A stretch of DNA of 64,000 bases from Simplicispira hankyongi (GCF_003570885.1 NZ_QXJC01000007.1:62001-126000); one strand, 5' to 3'. Shown: positions 43,816-53,294, counted from the stretch's first letter. Notes: generated by a model from the letters alone, not told the origin. A program made the numbers and translations.

Positions 43816-44712
43816 CTACGGCATGCTCTTGTGCAGCCAGTCGGCAAAGGCTGCGCATTCCCAGCGGTCCATCGCGCCGGTGCGCCAGCACAGGTAGTGC
43901 GCGTGCGGGCTGGGGGCGTCTAGGTCGAACAGGCGCACCAGGGTGCCGTTTTCCACCCAGGGCGCGCCGAGTTTCAGGCGCACCAGGGCGACGCCCATGC
44001 CGGCGGCGGCGGCGTCGCACATCAGGCCAACGTCGTTGAATTGCGAGCCGCCCGACGGTTCCTGCCAGGGCAGGCCGGCGGCGGAAAACCAGCTGCGCCA
44101 GGGCTCCAGGGGGCTGCGCAGCAGGGTTTCGGGGTCGAGTTCGTCCGGGCGCTCGAACGGCCCGTGTTCGCGCAGCCAGGCCGGCGAAGCCAGGGGCGTG
44201 ACCACGTCGCGCGCGATTTCGCTGTGCTCCATGTCGGCGTAGTGGCCGCTGCCATAGCGCACCACCAGGTCGGCGTCCTCGGCCACGACGTCCATCAGCG
44301 GGATCGAGATTTGCAGCGCCAGATCGATCTCGGGGTAGGCCTCGCGGAAGTGGCGCAGCCGGGGAATCAGCATCACCCTGGCAAAGGTGGGGGTGACGGC
44401 GAGCTTGAGGCGGCGCTTGCCGGGCGCGCTGGCCAGGCCCGGAAAACGCTGCAGCGCGCCCAGGCCTTCGCGCACGTTGGCCAGGTAGGCAATGCCGTCG
44501 GTGGTGAGGGAAAAATCGGCACGGCCGAACAAGCGCGTGCCGATGATCTGCTCCAACTGCTTGACGCGGTGGCTCACGGCGCTGGGCGTCACGCAGAGTT
44601 CCTCGGCTGTCAGCGTCACGCTGCGCAGGCGCGCCAGGGCTTCAAAAGTGAGCAGGCACTGGATGGGCGGAATGCGCCTGAGGGGTGCAGCAATGTCGGC
44701 GGGTGAAGTCAT
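43816..44712 (-). CDS. LysR-family regulator, GcvA-like
   Basis: A 298-residue protein. The helix-turn-helix (SVTLTAEELCVTPSAVSHRV, then KQLEQIIGTRLFGR) and the effector domain, with ADLVVRYGSGHYADMEHSE and the GLMCDAAAAGMGVALVRL turn, place it in the GcvA branch. It stands 18 bases after purU on the same strand, so it may be co-transcribed with it, and 244 bases before glcD, which it may control. Target unknown. Confidence 0.87.
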   Translation of the reverse strand: MTSPADIAAPLRRIPPIQCLLTFEALARLRSVTLTAEELCVTPSAVSHRVKQLEQIIGTRLFGRADFSLTTDGIAYLANVREGLGALQRFPGLASAPGKRRLKLAVTPTFARVMLIPRLRHFREAYPEIDLALQISIPLMDVVAEDADLVVRYGSGHYADMEHSEIARDVVTPLASPAWLREHGPFERPDELDPETLLRSPLEPWRSWFSAAGLPWQEPSGGSQFNDVGLMCDAAAAGMGVALVRLKLGAPWVENGTLVRLFDLDAPSPHAHYLCWRTGAMDRWECAAFADWLHKSMP

Positions 44713-44730
44713 GGCAGGCCGGGAAGTGGG

Positions 44731-45579
44731 CTAGCGAAACACCACCGTCTTGTGGCCGTTTTGCAGCACGCGGTGCTCGCTGTGCCACTTCACAGCGCGC
44801 GCGAGCACCTGGCTTTCGGTGTCGCGCCCACGGGCCGTCAGGTCTTCGACGGTATCGGTGTGATCGGCACGTGTAACATCTTGTTCGATAATCGGACCTT
44901 CGTCGAGGTCAGCCGTGACATAGTGCGCGGTGGCGCCAATCAGTTTGACGCCGCGCTCGTGCGCCTGGTAGTACGGCTTGGCGCCTTTGAAGCTCGGCAA
45001 AAAACTGTGGTGGATGTTGATGGCGCGCCCAGCGAGCCGCTTGCACAGTTCGTTGGACAGCACCTGCATGTAGCGCGCCAGCACCACCAGTTCGGCGCCC
45101 TCCTGCTCGATGATCTCCAGTTGGCGCGCTTCGGCATGGGCCTTGGTGGCCGCAGTGACAGGAATATGGTGAAACGGAATGTTGTAGCCGGCGGCCAGTT
45201 GGTAGAAGTCGCGGTGGTTGCTGATGATGGCGCGGATGTCGATGGGCAGCAGGCCCGATTTCCAGCGGAACAACAGGTCGTTGAGGCAATGGCCTTCACG
45301 GCTGACCAGCAGTACAGTGGGCATGGGCAGGTGCGTGGCGTGCAGCCCCCAATGCATCTGGAAGGGCTGGGCAAACTGTTCGAGCTGGGCGCTCAGAGCG
45401 GCGTGCTCATGCTCGGTGCAGGCAAACTGTACCCGCATGAAGAACAGGCCGGTGGCCGGGTCGTTGAATTGGGCGGCTTCTTCGATGTTGCCGCCGCGCT
45501 CGAGCAAGAAGCCCGAGACGGCATGCACCAGACCGAGGCGGTCCGGGCAGGACAGTGTGAGAACGTAGGCGTTGGACAT
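44731..45579 (-). CDS. purU: Formyltetrahydrofolate deformylase
   Basis: 282 residues. An N-terminal ACT domain (YVLTLSCPDRLGLVHAVSGF) is followed by a formyltransferase-fold domain with NHRDF and the catalytic Asn-His-Asp set (INIHHSFLPSFKGAKPY, TADLDEGPIIEQD). It hydrolyses 10-formyl-THF to formate and THF, which balances one-carbon pools. ATG 45579 gives the family length; the open frame to 46023 is antisense to the next gene. It is divergent from the GGDEF-EAL gene, with 49 bases between starts. Confidence 0.93.
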   Translation of the reverse strand: MSNAYVLTLSCPDRLGLVHAVSGFLLERGGNIEEAAQFNDPATGLFFMRVQFACTEHEHAALSAQLEQFAQPFQMHWGLHATHLPMPTVLLVSREGHCLNDLLFRWKSGLLPIDIRAIISNHRDFYQLAAGYNIPFHHIPVTAATKAHAEARQLEIIEQEGAELVVLARYMQVLSNELCKRLAGRAINIHHSFLPSFKGAKPYYQAHERGVKLIGATAHYVTADLDEGPIIEQDVTRADHTDTVEDLTARGRDTESQVLARAVKWHSEHRVLQNGHKTVVFR

Positions 45580-45628
45580 AGAGGCTAATTGTCGCAGCAG
45601 GGCCGCATGCAGCGGTACAAGGTGGGGC

Positions 45629-48301
45629 ATGAAGATACCGTGGTTGGTAGGTCGTGAGCGGGCTTGGACGCCCGGGAAGGCGGCCGCCCTGTATTTCCTT
45701 CTTGGTCTGGCCTGGGTGTGGCTGGGCGATCGTTTGCTGGCGGTGCTGGTCCACGATGCTGCGGCCATGGCACGGATGCAACTGTGGAAGGGCTGGCTGT
45801 ATGTGTCGCTCACAGCCGGGCTGGCCGGTTGGCTGGTCTGGCGCTTGCGCCGTGCCGAGCAGGCGCGTGGCGCCAGCGAGCACGAGCTGACGACGATCGT
45901 GCAGCATGCTTCGGCAGGCATTGCACGCGTGGCGCTTGATGGACGCATCCTCTGGGCCAATGCGCGCTTGCTTGAGATGCTGGGTATCGACGAGAAGGCA
46001 CTGGGCGCGATCGATTTCGGCACCGTGTTGCCGCCGCAGGAGCCGGCCTGGGCTGCGCACCAGATGGGGCGCCTGATGGTGGGCGAAATCGATCATTTTG
46101 TGGGGGAACGCCAGTGCCTGCGCAGCAATGGGCGCGATCCGCTGCCCACGCTGTGCACCGTGACTTCCGTGCCTGAGGGGGAGGGTGGCTGCGCCCATCT
46201 GGTTTGCGTGTTGCAAGACCTGAGCGAGATCGTGCGTGCACGCACAGCGCTCGAGCGCAGTGAGGCGCGCCTGCAATTGGCGCTCGACAGCAGTGCCAGC
46301 GGGGTGTGGGATTGGGACTTGGCCGAGCAGCGCCTGAGCTGCTCGCCTGGCATCGAGCGCATGTTGGGCTACACCGGCGACGATCTGGCGCGCGACCTGC
46401 GCTTGACCGAGTGCATTGCGCCTGCCGATCGGCGCCGGGTGTTCTCTGCCATCCGCCACGCCCTCGATACCGGCGAACCGCTCATTGAGAGCTTCAGCGT
46501 GCGCTGTTTCGATGGGCAATTGCGCTGGTTCGAAGCGCGCGGCCAGCGCTACGCGGCCGCGCACGGAGCGCCCGACCGGTTCACGGGCTTGCTGACCGAC
46601 CTGAGCGGCGCCTACCATGCCGACGAGCGCCAGCGCCTGGCTGCAGCGGTGGTGGACAACGCGGCGCAGGGGGTGATCGTGACCGACGCGCAGGGGTCCA
46701 TCCGCTCGGCCAATGCCGCCGCGCAGCGCATCCTGGGGTACCGCGAGGCTGAAATGCTGGGGCTCAACCCGCGCATATTCCAGTCGGGTCGGCACAACCG
46801 CGCGTTTTACGAGGCACTTTGGGAGCAGTTGCTGCGCACGGGCCAATGGCAGGGCGAGTTGTGGAACAAGCGCAAGAATGGCGAAGTTTTCCCTGAGCAG
46901 GTGGCCATGAGCGCCGTGCGCGATGCCAGCGGCAGCCTCACGCATTTCATCTGCATGTTCACCGACCAATCGGAGCGCAAAGCCAGCGAGCAGCGCATCG
47001 AGTACCTGGCGGGGCACGATGCGCTTACCGGCCTGGCCAACCGCGACACGTTTTCTCAGCGGCTGGAGGCGGTGCGCGCGCAGGCGCTGGCGAGTGGCGA
47101 GCAGTTTGCTGTGTTGCAGTTGAATCTGGACCGGTTCAAGGAGGTGAACGACAGCTATGGTTACACGGTGGGAGACGCGGTGTTGCGCCACGTTGCCAGT
47201 CAGGTGCAGCGTGCCTTGCGGCCCGGCGACGTGATAGGGCGCCTGGCCGGAGACGAACTTGCCGTGGTGGCGCGGCACCTGCGCCATGCCGACGGCGCCG
47301 CGGCCGTGGCGCGCCACCTGATCGAAGCGGCGGGGACGCCCTGGCATTTGCCTGAAGGTATCGAGGTGGTGGTCGGTGCCAGCGTGGGCATCTGCATGTT
47401 CCCGGCGCATGTGGAATCCACCGAAGCACTGCTGCAGGGCGCGCATGCGGCCGTCTACGGCGCCAAGGCGCTCGGGCGGGGCGCCTGGTGTTTCTATGAA
47501 GAAGGCATGACGCAGGGCGCGCGCGAGCGCCTGGCGGTGGAAGCAGGCCTGCGCCGCGCGCTGGCGAACGGCGAACTGCGCTTGTACTACCAACCTCAGG
47601 TCAGTGTGGCGAGCGGGCGCATCGTTGGCGCGGAAGCCTTGCTCCGCTGGCAGGACCCGCAGGAAGGGTTGGTCTCGCCAGCCCGCTTCATTCCCGTTGC
47701 CGAGTCGTCCGGCCTGATCGCCCCCATCGGGCAGTGGGTCTTGCTGGAGGCCTGCCTCCAGGCCCAGCGCTGGCGCTCTGCGGGCCTGGGGTCCATGACC
47801 ATGGCCGTCAATGTTTCGCCGCGGCAGTTTGCGCTCAGCGATCTGGTGGCCGTGGTGGGCGATGCGCTGGCGCAAAGCGGCTTTCCGGCGACTTCTCTGG
47901 AGCTGGAAATTACCGAAAGCGCTCTGGCCGAGCGGCCCGAGCAGGCACTGGCCTTGCTGACGAAGCTCGGTGACCTGGGGCTGCGTTTGTCGGTGGACGA
48001 TTTCGGCACCGGCTACTCATCTCTGGCGCACATCAAGCGCTTTCCCATCGATGTGCTCAAGATCGATCAGAGCTTTATCCGCGAAATCCCTGAAAGCGGC
48101 GAAGACATGGCGATCAGCTCGGCCATCATTGCCATGGGCCACAGCCTGGGCCTGGCAGTGTTGGCCGAAGGGGTCGAGACGCCAGCGCAGCTCGATTTTC
48201 TGCGCCAGCGCGGTTGCGACAGCTACCAGGGCTATTTGCGCAGCCGCCCCGTACCGCCCGACGCCTTCGAGGTGCTGCTGCGCGATCAGCTCGCGGGTTG
48301 A
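45629..48301 (+). CDS. PAS-GGDEF-EAL signalling protein
   Basis: 890 residues. Two membrane helices (about 12-34 and 50-68) are followed by PAS-like domains (about 80-210, 215-335 and 340-460), a diguanylate cyclase-like domain and an EAL domain. The GGDEF motif is replaced by AGDEL (540-544), so the cyclase site is probably inactive and may bind GTP to regulate the rest. EAL (669-671, EALLRW), ITES and DDFGTGYSSL are intact, so c-di-GMP breakdown is the likely output. ATG 45629 is preceded by AAGGTGGGG. Its stop abuts the stop of the convergent lipoprotein gene. Confidence 0.88.
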   Translation: MKIPWLVGRERAWTPGKAAALYFLLGLAWVWLGDRLLAVLVHDAAAMARMQLWKGWLYVSLTAGLAGWLVWRLRRAEQARGASEHELTTIVQHASAGIARVALDGRILWANARLLEMLGIDEKALGAIDFGTVLPPQEPAWAAHQMGRLMVGEIDHFVGERQCLRSNGRDPLPTLCTVTSVPEGEGGCAHLVCVLQDLSEIVRARTALERSEARLQLALDSSASGVWDWDLAEQRLSCSPGIERMLGYTGDDLARDLRLTECIAPADRRRVFSAIRHALDTGEPLIESFSVRCFDGQLRWFEARGQRYAAAHGAPDRFTGLLTDLSGAYHADERQRLAAAVVDNAAQGVIVTDAQGSIRSANAAAQRILGYREAEMLGLNPRIFQSGRHNRAFYEALWEQLLRTGQWQGELWNKRKNGEVFPEQVAMSAVRDASGSLTHFICMFTDQSERKASEQRIEYLAGHDALTGLANRDTFSQRLEAVRAQALASGEQFAVLQLNLDRFKEVNDSYGYTVGDAVLRHVASQVQRALRPGDVIGRLAGDELAVVARHLRHADGAAAVARHLIEAAGTPWHLPEGIEVVVGASVGICMFPAHVESTEALLQGAHAAVYGAKALGRGAWCFYEEGMTQGARERLAVEAGLRRALANGELRLYYQPQVSVASGRIVGAEALLRWQDPQEGLVSPARFIPVAESSGLIAPIGQWVLLEACLQAQRWRSAGLGSMTMAVNVSPRQFALSDLVAVVGDALAQSGFPATSLELEITESALAERPEQALALLTKLGDLGLRLSVDDFGTGYSSLAHIKRFPIDVLKIDQSFIREIPESGEDMAISSAIIAMGHSLGLAVLAEGVETPAQLDFLRQRGCDSYQGYLRSRPVPPDAFEVLLRDQLAG

Positions 48302-49138
48302 TTAGCGTTCCGGCAACTTGCGCAGCGGCGCGCACGCGTCCTGCGGCGGCAGTTCTGCGGTGACAGAGGTCAAATCTGCTTCATTTTCAATAGCTGCTTG
48401 CGCTTGTCCTGATTGCGCCAGTGCCACTTTTACCTTTAAATTTTTCGGTAAATACACCGGTACGCCGCGGCTGCGCAGCACGTGGCCGCCGCCGGCAATC
48501 AGCAGCACTGTCTGGCCCGGCCCGCGCGGCGCTGCAGCCAGCGCGCGCGCCATGCTTTGGTCGCGCGCCATCTGGATGCGAACCATGCCAGGCAGTTGCG
48601 CCTCGGGCAGCAAATCGCAATGGCCTTCGCGCACGGCGCTGAACTGGTCCGCGAGCGCGGCGGCCGGCAGCAACTGGTCGAGCGCGGTGTTGTTCATGGC
48701 CTCGCGCATAGCCGTGCGCGGCAGGTTGCCGCCAAAAACCGGCACGCCGGCACGCACCGCCGCCATGACCGCCCCCGCATAGTGCTGCCAGGGCCACCAT
48801 TGCTCATCCCAGCCCAGCGCTGCGCGCACAGTGGCTTCGTCGGCGCTGGGTGGCAGCGCCTGGGTGCTGTGGCCAGCCTCGGCCATTTCCATCACCACTG
48901 CAGACAGGCGGCCTTGCGCGGCGAGCCATTGCACCGCCGTGCGTTCCATGGCCTGGTGGGCGGGGGCGTCGTGTTGCTCGCCCAGCAGCATGACGTCGGC
49001 CGGCAGCAGCGCTGCCAAGCTCTGGGGCCAGCCATCGGGCAGGCGGGCCGGTGCCGCACAGCCGAGGAGCAGCGCCAGCGCAACCGTGCTCACGGGGCGC
49101 AGCCAGTGGGCAGGCGTGGGGGGAAAGGCAGTCTTCAT
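48302..49138 (-). CDS. ChaN-family lipoprotein
   Basis: 278 residues. A signal peptide ends in a lipobox (ALALLLGC), so the mature protein should be lipid-anchored. The body has LLGEQHDAPAHQAMER and the GQTVLLIAGGGHVLRSRGVPVYL segment, as in ChaN-like haem-binding proteins. The last 40 codons overlap a dispersed repeat (48370-48446), so the C-terminus has probably been replaced by repeat-coded sequence (KVKVALAQSGQAQAAIENEA) without loss of the frame. ATG 49138 is preferred to 49147. Confidence 0.8.
   Translation of the reverse strand: MKTAFPPTPAHWLRPVSTVALALLLGCAAPARLPDGWPQSLAALLPADVMLLGEQHDAPAHQAMERTAVQWLAAQGRLSAVVMEMAEAGHSTQALPPSADEATVRAALGWDEQWWPWQHYAGAVMAAVRAGVPVFGGNLPRTAMREAMNNTALDQLLPAAALADQFSAVREGHCDLLPEAQLPGMVRIQMARDQSMARALAAAPRGPGQTVLLIAGGGHVLRSRGVPVYLPKNLKVKVALAQSGQAQAAIENEADLTSVTAELPPQDACAPLRKLPER
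48370..48446 (+). repeat. Dispersed short repeat, copy C, inside ChaN-like gene
   Basis: It shares GCTTCATT, TCAATAGCTG and TTGCGCCAGTG with the copies at 5806-5882 (inverted) and 43655-43722. It covers codons near the 3' end of the lipoprotein gene. Confidence 0.55.
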
Positions 49139-49212
49139 GCACTGCATGCTACTAGGGGAGCGTTCTGCGCACTGTGCCCGGGGTCACAAGTCGCTCCCTT
49201 ACACTGCCCGCC

Positions 49213-51147
49213 ATGCGGACACGCACCACGCTTACCACCAAGCTCTTGACCATGGGCATGGTCTTCTTGCTGGTCACGCTCAGCTCCATCAGCGTGACGC
49301 TCTGGGTCACCTGGAAGCTTGAAGGCGGCGCTGCCGCCGTGAACGAGGCCGGCCGCTTGCGCATGCGCACCATGCGCATGGCGCTGGCGGTGGAAAACGG
49401 CGCGCGCGAGAAGCTCTTGGCGAATGCGGAAATGATTGAAGGCAGCCTGGAGTTGCTGCGCACCGGCGACCCCGACCATCCGCTGTTTGTCCCCTGGAGC
49501 GACGAAACCCGCGCGCGTTTTGAAGAGGTGCGCAGCCAGTGGGCCAGGGTGCGCGAGGAGTGGCTGGCGCCAAAGGCGCCTGCCGTGCCGGTGCTGGTGG
49601 CGCACGCCGACGCGATGGCCGAGGTGATGGACGGCTTCGTGGACGCCATCGAGGTGCAAATTGCGCGCTGGACCGCGGCGCTGCACGTGCTGCAACTCTT
49701 CATGATGGGTTTGACGCTTTTCGTTGCGTTCGGCGTGGTGGTCATGACCGGCCTGGTGGTTATCAACCCGGTGGCGCGCTTGCAGGAGGCGTTTTTGCAG
49801 ATACGCCAGGGCGTGCTGGGTACGCGCCTGCCGGTCGACACGGATGACGAATTCGGCCAGCTCAATGAGGGCTTCAACCGCATGGCGCAGGCGCTGCAGA
49901 CCTCGCACGACGACCTCGCGCTCAAGGTGCGTGAGAAAACCGCCAGCATTGAGGACAAGAACCAGCGCTTGTCAGCGCTCTACGAAGTCAGCGCGTTGGC
50001 CGCCCAGGCTGCCAATCTGAAGGTGCTGACGCAAGGCTTTGTGCAGCAGGCGCGGCGCGTCTCGGGTGCCGACGCCGCCGTGGTGCGCTGGTCGAACGAG
50101 GGCAACGAGCACTACGTCATCCTGGCCTCCGACGGCCTTCCGCGTGCCATGGCCGAGCAGGAGCAGTGCCTGCGCGCTGGCAATTGCTTTTGCGGCCAAA
50201 GCCAAGGTCTGCCGGACGCGCGCGTCATTCCTATCAGCATTGCGACGCCCATGGTTCTGCCGCACTGCCATGAGGCGGGCTACCAAACTCTGGTGGTCCT
50301 GCCCGTGATGGTGCACCAGCGCGTGCTGGGCGAACTCAACCTGTTCTTTCGTGCCAGCCTGGAGTTGTCGCCCGACATGCGCGAACTGCTTGAAGCGATG
50401 GTGCGCCACCTGGCCAGCAGCATGGAGGGGCTGCGCGCGGCGGCGCTGGAGCGCGAGGGCGCGGTGGCCGAAGAGCGCGGCATGCTGGCGCGTGAGCTGC
50501 ACGACTCGATTGCGCAGTCGCTCGCGTTCCTCAAGATTCAGACGCAGTTGCTGCGCGACGCGGTCAAGAAGGGCAACGAGGCCGCGCGCGACCGCAGCAT
50601 GGCCGAGCTCGATGTCGGCGTGCGCGAATGCTACGCCGACGTCCGCGAGTTGCTGGTGCACTTTCGCACCCGCGCCAGCGCGGAGGACATCGAAGAGGCG
50701 CTGCGCACCACGCTCTCCAAGTTCGGCCACCAGACCGGCATCAACGCACAGCTCAGCATGGAAGGGCACGGGCTGCCCCTGGACGCGGACGTGCAGATTC
50801 AGGTGCTGCACATGGTGCAGGAGGCGCTCTCCAACGTGCGCAAGCATGCCCGCGCCACGCGTGTGAACGTGCGCGTGCAGCGCCATCCCGAGTGGCGCTT
50901 TGAGGTGCAAGACAACGGCATAGGCTTTGATGCAGGGCGCACCATGGCAGCCGACTCTTTGCATGTCGGACTGCGTATCCTGCGCGAGCGCGCCGAAGGC
51001 ATCAGCGCGCGGGTCGAGGTGCAGTCCACTCCTGGCGCGGGCACCACGGTGTGCATTGAGCTGCCGCACAACGCATCCGCAATGTCAGGCGCAGCGCCGC
51101 TGGCCGAATTGCCTGCGCCGCAACTGCCTTCATGGAGTTCGATATGA
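49213..51147 (+). CDS. narX: Nitrate/nitrite sensor histidine kinase NarX
   Basis: A 644-residue membrane kinase. The first helix (LLTMGMVFLLVTLSSISVTL) is followed by a P-box-like ligand segment (VNEAGRLRMRTMRMAL), a second helix near residues 160-185, a HAMP domain, a central region with the NarX cysteine cluster (CLRAGNCFCG, near 318) and a HisKA_3 transmitter with phospho-acceptor His430 (ARELHDSIAQS). It should sense nitrate and phosphorylate NarL. ATG 49213 opens the family N-terminus. Its stop overlaps narL as ATGA. Confidence 0.93.
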   Translation: MRTRTTLTTKLLTMGMVFLLVTLSSISVTLWVTWKLEGGAAAVNEAGRLRMRTMRMALAVENGAREKLLANAEMIEGSLELLRTGDPDHPLFVPWSDETRARFEEVRSQWARVREEWLAPKAPAVPVLVAHADAMAEVMDGFVDAIEVQIARWTAALHVLQLFMMGLTLFVAFGVVVMTGLVVINPVARLQEAFLQIRQGVLGTRLPVDTDDEFGQLNEGFNRMAQALQTSHDDLALKVREKTASIEDKNQRLSALYEVSALAAQAANLKVLTQGFVQQARRVSGADAAVVRWSNEGNEHYVILASDGLPRAMAEQEQCLRAGNCFCGQSQGLPDARVIPISIATPMVLPHCHEAGYQTLVVLPVMVHQRVLGELNLFFRASLELSPDMRELLEAMVRHLASSMEGLRAAALEREGAVAEERGMLARELHDSIAQSLAFLKIQTQLLRDAVKKGNEAARDRSMAELDVGVRECYADVRELLVHFRTRASAEDIEEALRTTLSKFGHQTGINAQLSMEGHGLPLDADVQIQVLHMVQEALSNVRKHARATRVNVRVQRHPEWRFEVQDNGIGFDAGRTMAADSLHVGLRILRERAEGISARVEVQSTPGAGTTVCIELPHNASAMSGAAPLAELPAPQLPSWSSI

Positions 51148-51836
51148 GCCCAGCCAGCGCCATTACCGTTTTTGTGGTCGACGATCACAACTTGTTCCGT
51201 CGGGGGCTGGTGGCCCTGCTGTCCCAGGACGAAGGCCTGCATGTGGTGGGTGAAGCAGGCGACGCCGTCGAGGCACTGCGCCTGGTGCCGGTTCTGCAGC
51301 CCCAGGTCATCTTGCTGGACAACCATCTACCTGGCGTGCTTGGGGTAGATGCGGTGCGCGGCTTGCGCGCTGCGTCGCCGGCAAGCCATGTGCTGATGCT
51401 CACTGTCAGCGAAGATGCGCAAGACCTGGCAGCCGCCCTGCGCAATGGTGCCCAGGGCTATTTGCTGAAAACCATCGACGGCGATTTACTGGCCGAGGCC
51501 ATTCGCCGCGCGGCCGCTGGTGAACCTGTGGTGAGTCCGGAGCTCATGGGCAAGCTGGTGGCCGCCTTCCAGTCGCAAGGTGGTCCGCCGCCCATCGCGC
51601 CGATGGACATCGCTGCGCCAGCGCCTTCCATTAGCGCTGCTGCTGCTGCGCCGCTGTCGCCACGCGAAGAAGAAGTTCTGCGCGAGATTGCGCTGGGCGC
51701 GAGCAATAAGGAGATTGCGCGCACCTTGGACATCGCCGAGACCACGGTAAAGATTCACGTGCAGCACATCTTGCGCAAGCTCGGCCTGAGTTCCCGCGTA
51801 CAGGCGGCGGTGTATGCCGCCAATCCCAGAAATTGA
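51144..51836 (+). CDS. narL: Nitrate/nitrite response regulator NarL
   Basis: 230 residues. A receiver domain with phospho-acceptor Asp59 (ILLDNHLPG) and Lys of GYLLKT is joined by an Ala/Pro-rich linker, longer than in E. coli NarL, to a LuxR-type helix-turn-helix (LSPREEEVLREIALGASNKE, then IARTLDIAETTVKIHVQHIL). ATG 51144 is coupled to the narX stop and preceded by GGAG; ATG 51132 is an alternative. It should act on the nar genes that follow. Confidence 0.93.
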   Translation: MSPASAITVFVVDDHNLFRRGLVALLSQDEGLHVVGEAGDAVEALRLVPVLQPQVILLDNHLPGVLGVDAVRGLRAASPASHVLMLTVSEDAQDLAAALRNGAQGYLLKTIDGDLLAEAIRRAAAGEPVVSPELMGKLVAAFQSQGGPPPIAPMDIAAPAPSISAAAAAPLSPREEEVLREIALGASNKEIARTLDIAETTVKIHVQHILRKLGLSSRVQAAVYAANPRN

Positions 51837-51837
51837 A

Positions 51838-51877
51838 TTTTCCCAAATAGTTCTTTCGAACTACTCCTCTGGGAAAA
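51838..51877 (+). promoter_or_regulatory. Nested hairpin with NarL-type heptamer upstream of narK1
   Basis: Outer arms TTTTCCCA (51838-51845) and TGGGAAAA (51870-51877) enclose an inner stem TAGTTC-TTTC-GAACTA (51848-51863). TACTCCT (51862-51868) fits the NarL heptamer TACYYMT. The structure begins just after the narL stop, so it may end the narXL transcript, control narK1, or both. No clear FNR box was seen. Confidence 0.5.
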
Positions 51878-51980
51878 TCCTCATCCTTATTTCCCTAGCC
51901 ACCCCTCCGGCTGAAGGATAGGCAGACGCGCTGCTGCGCGCGACCATTGCGCCACTCATTAAAAAGAGAGGAAAACGCAA

Positions 51981-53270
51981 ATGGCTACCGCCCCGCTTCC
52001 CGCAGGCAACGGTCCCGAAAAGGGACGCGAAGCCTGGTCCGTGCTCATTGTGAGCACCCTGGCCTTTACGGTCTGCTTCATGGTGTGGATGATGTTTGCC
52101 GTCATCGGCATCCCGCTCAAGAAGACGCTCGGCCTCAACGCCACCGAATTCGGCCTGCTGACGGCCATGCCCGTGCTCTCGGGCTCCCTGATCCGCGTAC
52201 CTTTGGGCATCTGGACCGACAAATTTGGCGGCCGCGTCGTGATGGCTGCATTGCTGGCCATTACGGTGCCCGCCATCTGGCTCATGGCCTACGCCACGGC
52301 GTACTGGCACTTTCTGACTATCGGCCTGGTGCTGGGCCTGGCTGGCGGCTCGTTCTCGGTGGGCACGCCCTATGTGGCGCGCTGGTTTCCCAAGAATCGC
52401 CAGGGCATGGCCATGGGCATTTTTGGTGCTGGCAACTCGGGCGCGGCGGTAAACAAATTCGTCGCACCGGCGCTGGTGGTGGCCTTTGGCTGGACCATGG
52501 TGCCCAAGGTGTATGCGGTTGTCATGCTGGTCACGCTCATCATCTTCTGGTTTGGCAGCTCCAGCGACCCGCGCCACCTGGTGTCCTCCAAGGTAAGTTT
52601 CATGGACCAGCTCAAGGCCTTGAAAGACCCGCGCGTGCTCAAGTACTGCCAGTACTACAGCATCGTGTTTGGTGGCTACGTCGCGCTGTCGCTGTGGATG
52701 GTGCAGTACTACGTGGGCGAGTACGGCCTCGATATCCGTATTGCGGCTTTGCTCGCAGCCTGTTTTTCGCTTCCCGGCGGCGTGCTGCGTGCCGTTGGCG
52801 GCTGGCTGTCCGACAAGTACGGCGCGCACAGCGTCACCTGGTGGGTGATGTGGGTGAGCTGGATCTGCCTGTTCCTCCTGAGCTATCCGCAGACCGCCTT
52901 CACCATCCAGACCATCAACGGCCTGCAGACCTGGCACCTCGGCCTGAATGTGTACGCCTTCACCGGCCTGATGTTCGCGCTGGGCATTGCCTTTGCGTTC
53001 GGCAAGGCGAGCGTTTTCAAGTACGTCAGCAACGACTATCCGGAAAACATCGGCACTATCAGCGGCGTCGTTGGTCTGGCCGGGGGGCTTGGCGGCTTTG
53101 TGTTGCCCATCCTGTTTGGCGCGCTGGTGGACATCACCGGCATCCGCTCCAGCGCTTTCATGCTGATGTACGGCGTAGTCTGGGTGTCGCTGATCTGGAT
53201 GTACTGGACCGAAGTGCGCAAGGCCAGCCCCATGGGCGACCAGAGCGAATCCCTTTCCCTTCAAAACTGA
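51981..53270 (+). CDS. narK1: Nitrate/proton symporter NarK1
   Basis: A 429-residue major facilitator protein with 12 membrane helices. The nitrate signature segments GNSGAAVNKFVAPAL and the related GVVGLAGGLGGFVLPIL are both present. In denitrifiers, NarK1-type proteins import nitrate with protons. AGAGGA lies before the start. The first gene after narL, it precedes narK2 by 24 bases. Confidence 0.92.
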   Translation: MATAPLPAGNGPEKGREAWSVLIVSTLAFTVCFMVWMMFAVIGIPLKKTLGLNATEFGLLTAMPVLSGSLIRVPLGIWTDKFGGRVVMAALLAITVPAIWLMAYATAYWHFLTIGLVLGLAGGSFSVGTPYVARWFPKNRQGMAMGIFGAGNSGAAVNKFVAPALVVAFGWTMVPKVYAVVMLVTLIIFWFGSSSDPRHLVSSKVSFMDQLKALKDPRVLKYCQYYSIVFGGYVALSLWMVQYYVGEYGLDIRIAALLAACFSLPGGVLRAVGGWLSDKYGAHSVTWWVMWVSWICLFLLSYPQTAFTIQTINGLQTWHLGLNVYAFTGLMFALGIAFAFGKASVFKYVSNDYPENIGTISGVVGLAGGLGGFVLPILFGALVDITGIRSSAFMLMYGVVWVSLIWMYWTEVRKASPMGDQSESLSLQN

Positions 53271-53294
53271 GCCATTGCGGCCAGAACACTCATC

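Noticed and set aside
45407-47875. An 822-codon minus-strand frame opposite the PAS-GGDEF-EAL gene
   Set aside because: It is an antisense shadow without family features.
51837-51980. FNR/ANR box upstream of narK1
   Set aside because: No TTGAT-N4-ATCAA-like sequence was found in the gap.
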